From NCBI GenBank assembly GCA_021799945.1, contig JAJYZK010000208.1:1-6064 (forward strand): a stretch of 6,064 nucleotides of DNA, read 5' to 3'. Under the pieces are notes generated by a model. The model had not been told where the DNA came from, ran no database searches, and worked only from the letters and a program-made list of their open reading frames with translations. A program made the translations under genes and the position numbers. Below, one piece after another: positions 4,284 to 6,064 of the stretch; within the stretch, counting starts at the first letter, position 1; the number at the start of each line of letters is the position of its first letter. Source of the DNA: Acidobacteriota bacterium. GTDB lineage: Bacteria > Acidobacteriota > Terriglobia > Terriglobales > Acidobacteriaceae.

Positions 4284-5591
4284 GTGATCGCTCGCTACAC
4301 CCGTCCGGCCATGGGCCGCATCTGGAGTGAGGAAAACAAATACCGCATGTGGCTCGCGGTGGAGGCCGCCGCCTCCGAAGTTCTGGCCGAAGCCGGCATC
4401 GTTCCCGCGGAAGCCGCGCGGGCCATCCGCGAGTGCGGCGCGATTGACGCCGCCCGCATTCAGGAGATCGAGGCGGAGGTCAAGCACGACGTAATCGCCT
4501 TCACCACCGCGGCGGCGGAAAAGATCGGCCCCCATTCACGATGGCTGCATTACGGACTCACCTCCAGCGACGTGGTGGATACCGCGCAGGCCCTGCAGAT
4601 CCGCCAGGCTTCGGAGCTAATTCGCGACGGCATCGAGGCTCTGGCCTCCGCGCTCAAAGAGCGCGCGGTGGAATTCAAGCACACTGCCGCCATTGGCCGC
4701 ACGCACGGCATTCATGCCGAGCCGACGACCTTCGGCCTCAAGCTGCTGAACTGGCGCGCGGAGACCGTTCGCGGACTGGCGCGCTTCCAAGCCGCCGCGG
4801 AAGATATTCGCATCGGCAAGCTCTCTGGAGCGGTGGGAACCTTCGGCCATTTGAAGCCGGAGCATGAGGAGCAGATCTGCGCCCGGCTCGGGCTCAAGCC
4901 GGCCCCGGTCGCCACCCAGGTCATCCAGCGCGACCGCCACGCCGCATATCTGGCCGCGCTGGCGCTGCTGGCCTGCACGCTGGAGAAGATCGCGGTCGAG
5001 ATCCGCCATCTGCAGCGGACGGAGGTCCGCGAGGCGGAGGAGTTTTTCAGCCCCGGGCAAAAGGGCTCCTCCGCCATGCCCCACAAGCGCAACCCCATCG
5101 TTTCGGAACAGATCAGCGGGCTGGCCCGCATCCTGCGCTCCAACGCCCAGGCGGCCTTTGAGAATGTCGCTTTATGGCATGAGCGGGATATTTCGCATTC
5201 CTCGGTCGAGCGCATTATTTTCCCCGACTCCTGCATTCTCATCGACTATCTGCTGGCCAAGACCACCGCGCTCATTCGCGATCTGGTGGTATATCCTGCG
5301 CGCATGCTGAAAAATCTTGAGAGCAGCGGCGGTCTGGTCTTTTCCGGCCAGTTGCTCCTGGACCTGGCCCACGCCGGCATGCCTCGCGAAGAGGCCTACC
5401 GCCTGGTGCAGGGCCACGCCCTGAGCGCCTGGGACGATTCCGCCGCCGGCGCTCCAACCTTCCGCCAGCGCGTGGAGCGCGATCCGCAGATTGCCCGGCT
5501 GCTCCCCCCGGAAAAGCTGGCGTGGAGCTTCGCTCTGGAGCGCCAGCTCTCCAACGTGGACGCGATCTTTCGCCGGGTGCTCGGGGAATGA
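4284..5591 (+). CDS. purB: Adenylosuccinate lyase
   Basis: A 435-residue cytosolic enzyme of purine synthesis. It splits SAICAR into AICAR plus fumarate, and adenylosuccinate into AMP plus fumarate. The length is typical of the Bacillus-type enzyme and residues keep that numbering: His68 (KHDVIAF), His89 (LHYGLTSSD), His141 (GRTHGIHAEPTTFG), and the fumarate-lyase signature at 261-271 (GSSAMPHKRNP) with Ser262/Ser263, Lys268, Asn270 and then Glu275. Family knowledge makes His141 and the signature-loop serine the acid/base pair, with a homotetramer whose sites are built from three subunits. GTG start with a strong ribosome binding site. Nothing is missing, so it should be functional. Its stop overlaps the start of ubiX (ATGA), which implies a shared transcript and translational coupling. 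It belongs to the conserved chromosome rather than the element at the left. Confidence 0.97.
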   Translation: MIARYTRPAMGRIWSEENKYRMWLAVEAAASEVLAEAGIVPAEAARAIRECGAIDAARIQEIEAEVKHDVIAFTTAAAEKIGPHSRWLHYGLTSSDVVDTAQALQIRQASELIRDGIEALASALKERAVEFKHTAAIGRTHGIHAEPTTFGLKLLNWRAETVRGLARFQAAAEDIRIGKLSGAVGTFGHLKPEHEEQICARLGLKPAPVATQVIQRDRHAAYLAALALLACTLEKIAVEIRHLQRTEVREAEEFFSPGQKGSSAMPHKRNPIVSEQISGLARILRSNAQAAFENVALWHERDISHSSVERIIFPDSCILIDYLLAKTTALIRDLVVYPARMLKNLESSGGLVFSGQLLLDLAHAGMPREEAYRLVQGHALSAWDDSAAGAPTFRQRVERDPQIARLLPPEKLAWSFALERQLSNVDAIFRRVLGE

Positions 5592-6064
5592 GCCCGGCGC
5601 CGCGCCAGCCGCAGAGGACCGCCGGCGGGGGCCTGAACCTGACCCTGGCGCTTACCGGCGCCAGCGGCGCCCTCTTCGGGCAGAAGATGTTGCAGGCGCT
5701 GGAGCGGGACGCGCGCGTCGCCCGCATCGACTTTATTCCTTCGGCAAACTCCCTTCGCGTGCTGGCCGAAGAATTGAAGGTAAGCGGACGCAACCGGCTG
5801 GCGGAAAAACTGCTCGGCAAGCCATCGGCGAAGGTGCGGCAGCTTGCCGAAGACGACATCGGCGCCCCGGTGGCCAGCGGCAGCTACCCCTCCGCGGGCA
5901 TGGTGGTGCTGCCCTGCAGCATGGGAACCCTGGCCGGAATCGCCCAGGGAATGGCCTCCAACCTGATCGAGCGGGCGGCCGATGTATGCCTCAAGGAGCG
6001 CAGGCCGCTCCTCCTCTGTATCCGCGAGACCCCGCTGAACAGGATTCACCTGCGCAACATGAGC
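5588..6064 (+). CDS. ubiX: Flavin prenyltransferase UbiX (partial, runs off right edge)
   Basis: 159 codons are visible with no stop before the window ends; the family is about 190-210 residues, so roughly 30-50 are missing. UbiX joins dimethylallyl phosphate to FMN to give prenylated FMN, the cofactor of UbiD-type reversible decarboxylases used, for example, in ubiquinone or menaquinone pathways. Visible features are the FMN-binding TGASGA (23-28, Ser26), Glu62 (VLAEEL), SGS (97-99), PCSMGTLAGIA (109-119), and ERAADVCLKERRPL with Arg129 and Lys136, then RETP with Glu147. These align with Ser15, Glu49, Arg122, Lys129 and Glu140 of the Pseudomonas enzyme. The start ATG overlaps the purB stop. 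About 15 extra residues, rich in Pro, Gln and Gly, precede the first beta-strand; a later start is possible, but the overlap favours this one. No UbiD partner is visible in the window. Confidence 0.93.
   Translation, partial: MSPAPRQPQRTAGGGLNLTLALTGASGALFGQKMLQALERDARVARIDFIPSANSLRVLAEELKVSGRNRLAEKLLGKPSAKVRQLAEDDIGAPVASGSYPSAGMVVLPCSMGTLAGIAQGMASNLIERAADVCLKERRPLLLCIRETPLNRIHLRNMS

Overview
The window joins two kinds of DNA. The right-hand 4.3 kb is GC-rich chromosome with ordinary gene density. The left-hand 1.7 kb is lower in GC and rich in repeats, and its only gene is a site-specific serine recombinase. The host is probably a high-GC environmental bacterium. The pairing of a DUF6259-type glycosidase-like protein, a DUF2007 protein and a purB-ubiX gene pair suggests an Acidobacteriota (Solibacter/Bryobacter-like) genome. 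That is an inference from protein character, not a phylogenetic result.

Layout: 1-9 could be the last bases of a tRNA-Ser gene (TCTCCGCCA). From 10 to about 980 I see no credible gene. The stretch is a mosaic of short tandem arrays (10-, 8- and 7-bp units), inverted repeats, a composite module present twice, a 16-bp repeat present twice exactly 500 bp apart, and 26 copies of the palindrome GGNCC. At 981-1009 is an intrinsic terminator for the leftward gene. At 1044-1712 (minus) is a complete 222-residue serine recombinase with its catalytic residues in place. Its start codon shares the tetramer CATG with the first possible ATG of a rightward frame (1711-3723). That frame encodes a DUF6259/glycoside-hydrolase-like protein whose N-terminus, including any signal peptide, looks cut off. 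The simplest reading is that a recombinase-bearing element interrupted or replaced the 5' part of this gene.

After a short convergent gap, 3860-4090 (minus) encodes a small DUF2007 protein. A 193-bp divergent gap with a strong GC-rich hairpin then leads to purB (4284-5591, GTG start, perfect Shine-Dalgarno, all catalytic residues present). An ATGA overlap joins purB to ubiX, a flavin prenyltransferase that runs off the right edge (5588-6064, partial). purB and ubiX are housekeeping genes that are probably co-transcribed. purB acts in purine synthesis, and ubiX makes the prenylated FMN used by UbiD-type decarboxylases, for instance in quinone synthesis.

The most unusual material is the structured, GGNCC-laden non-coding block beside the recombinase.
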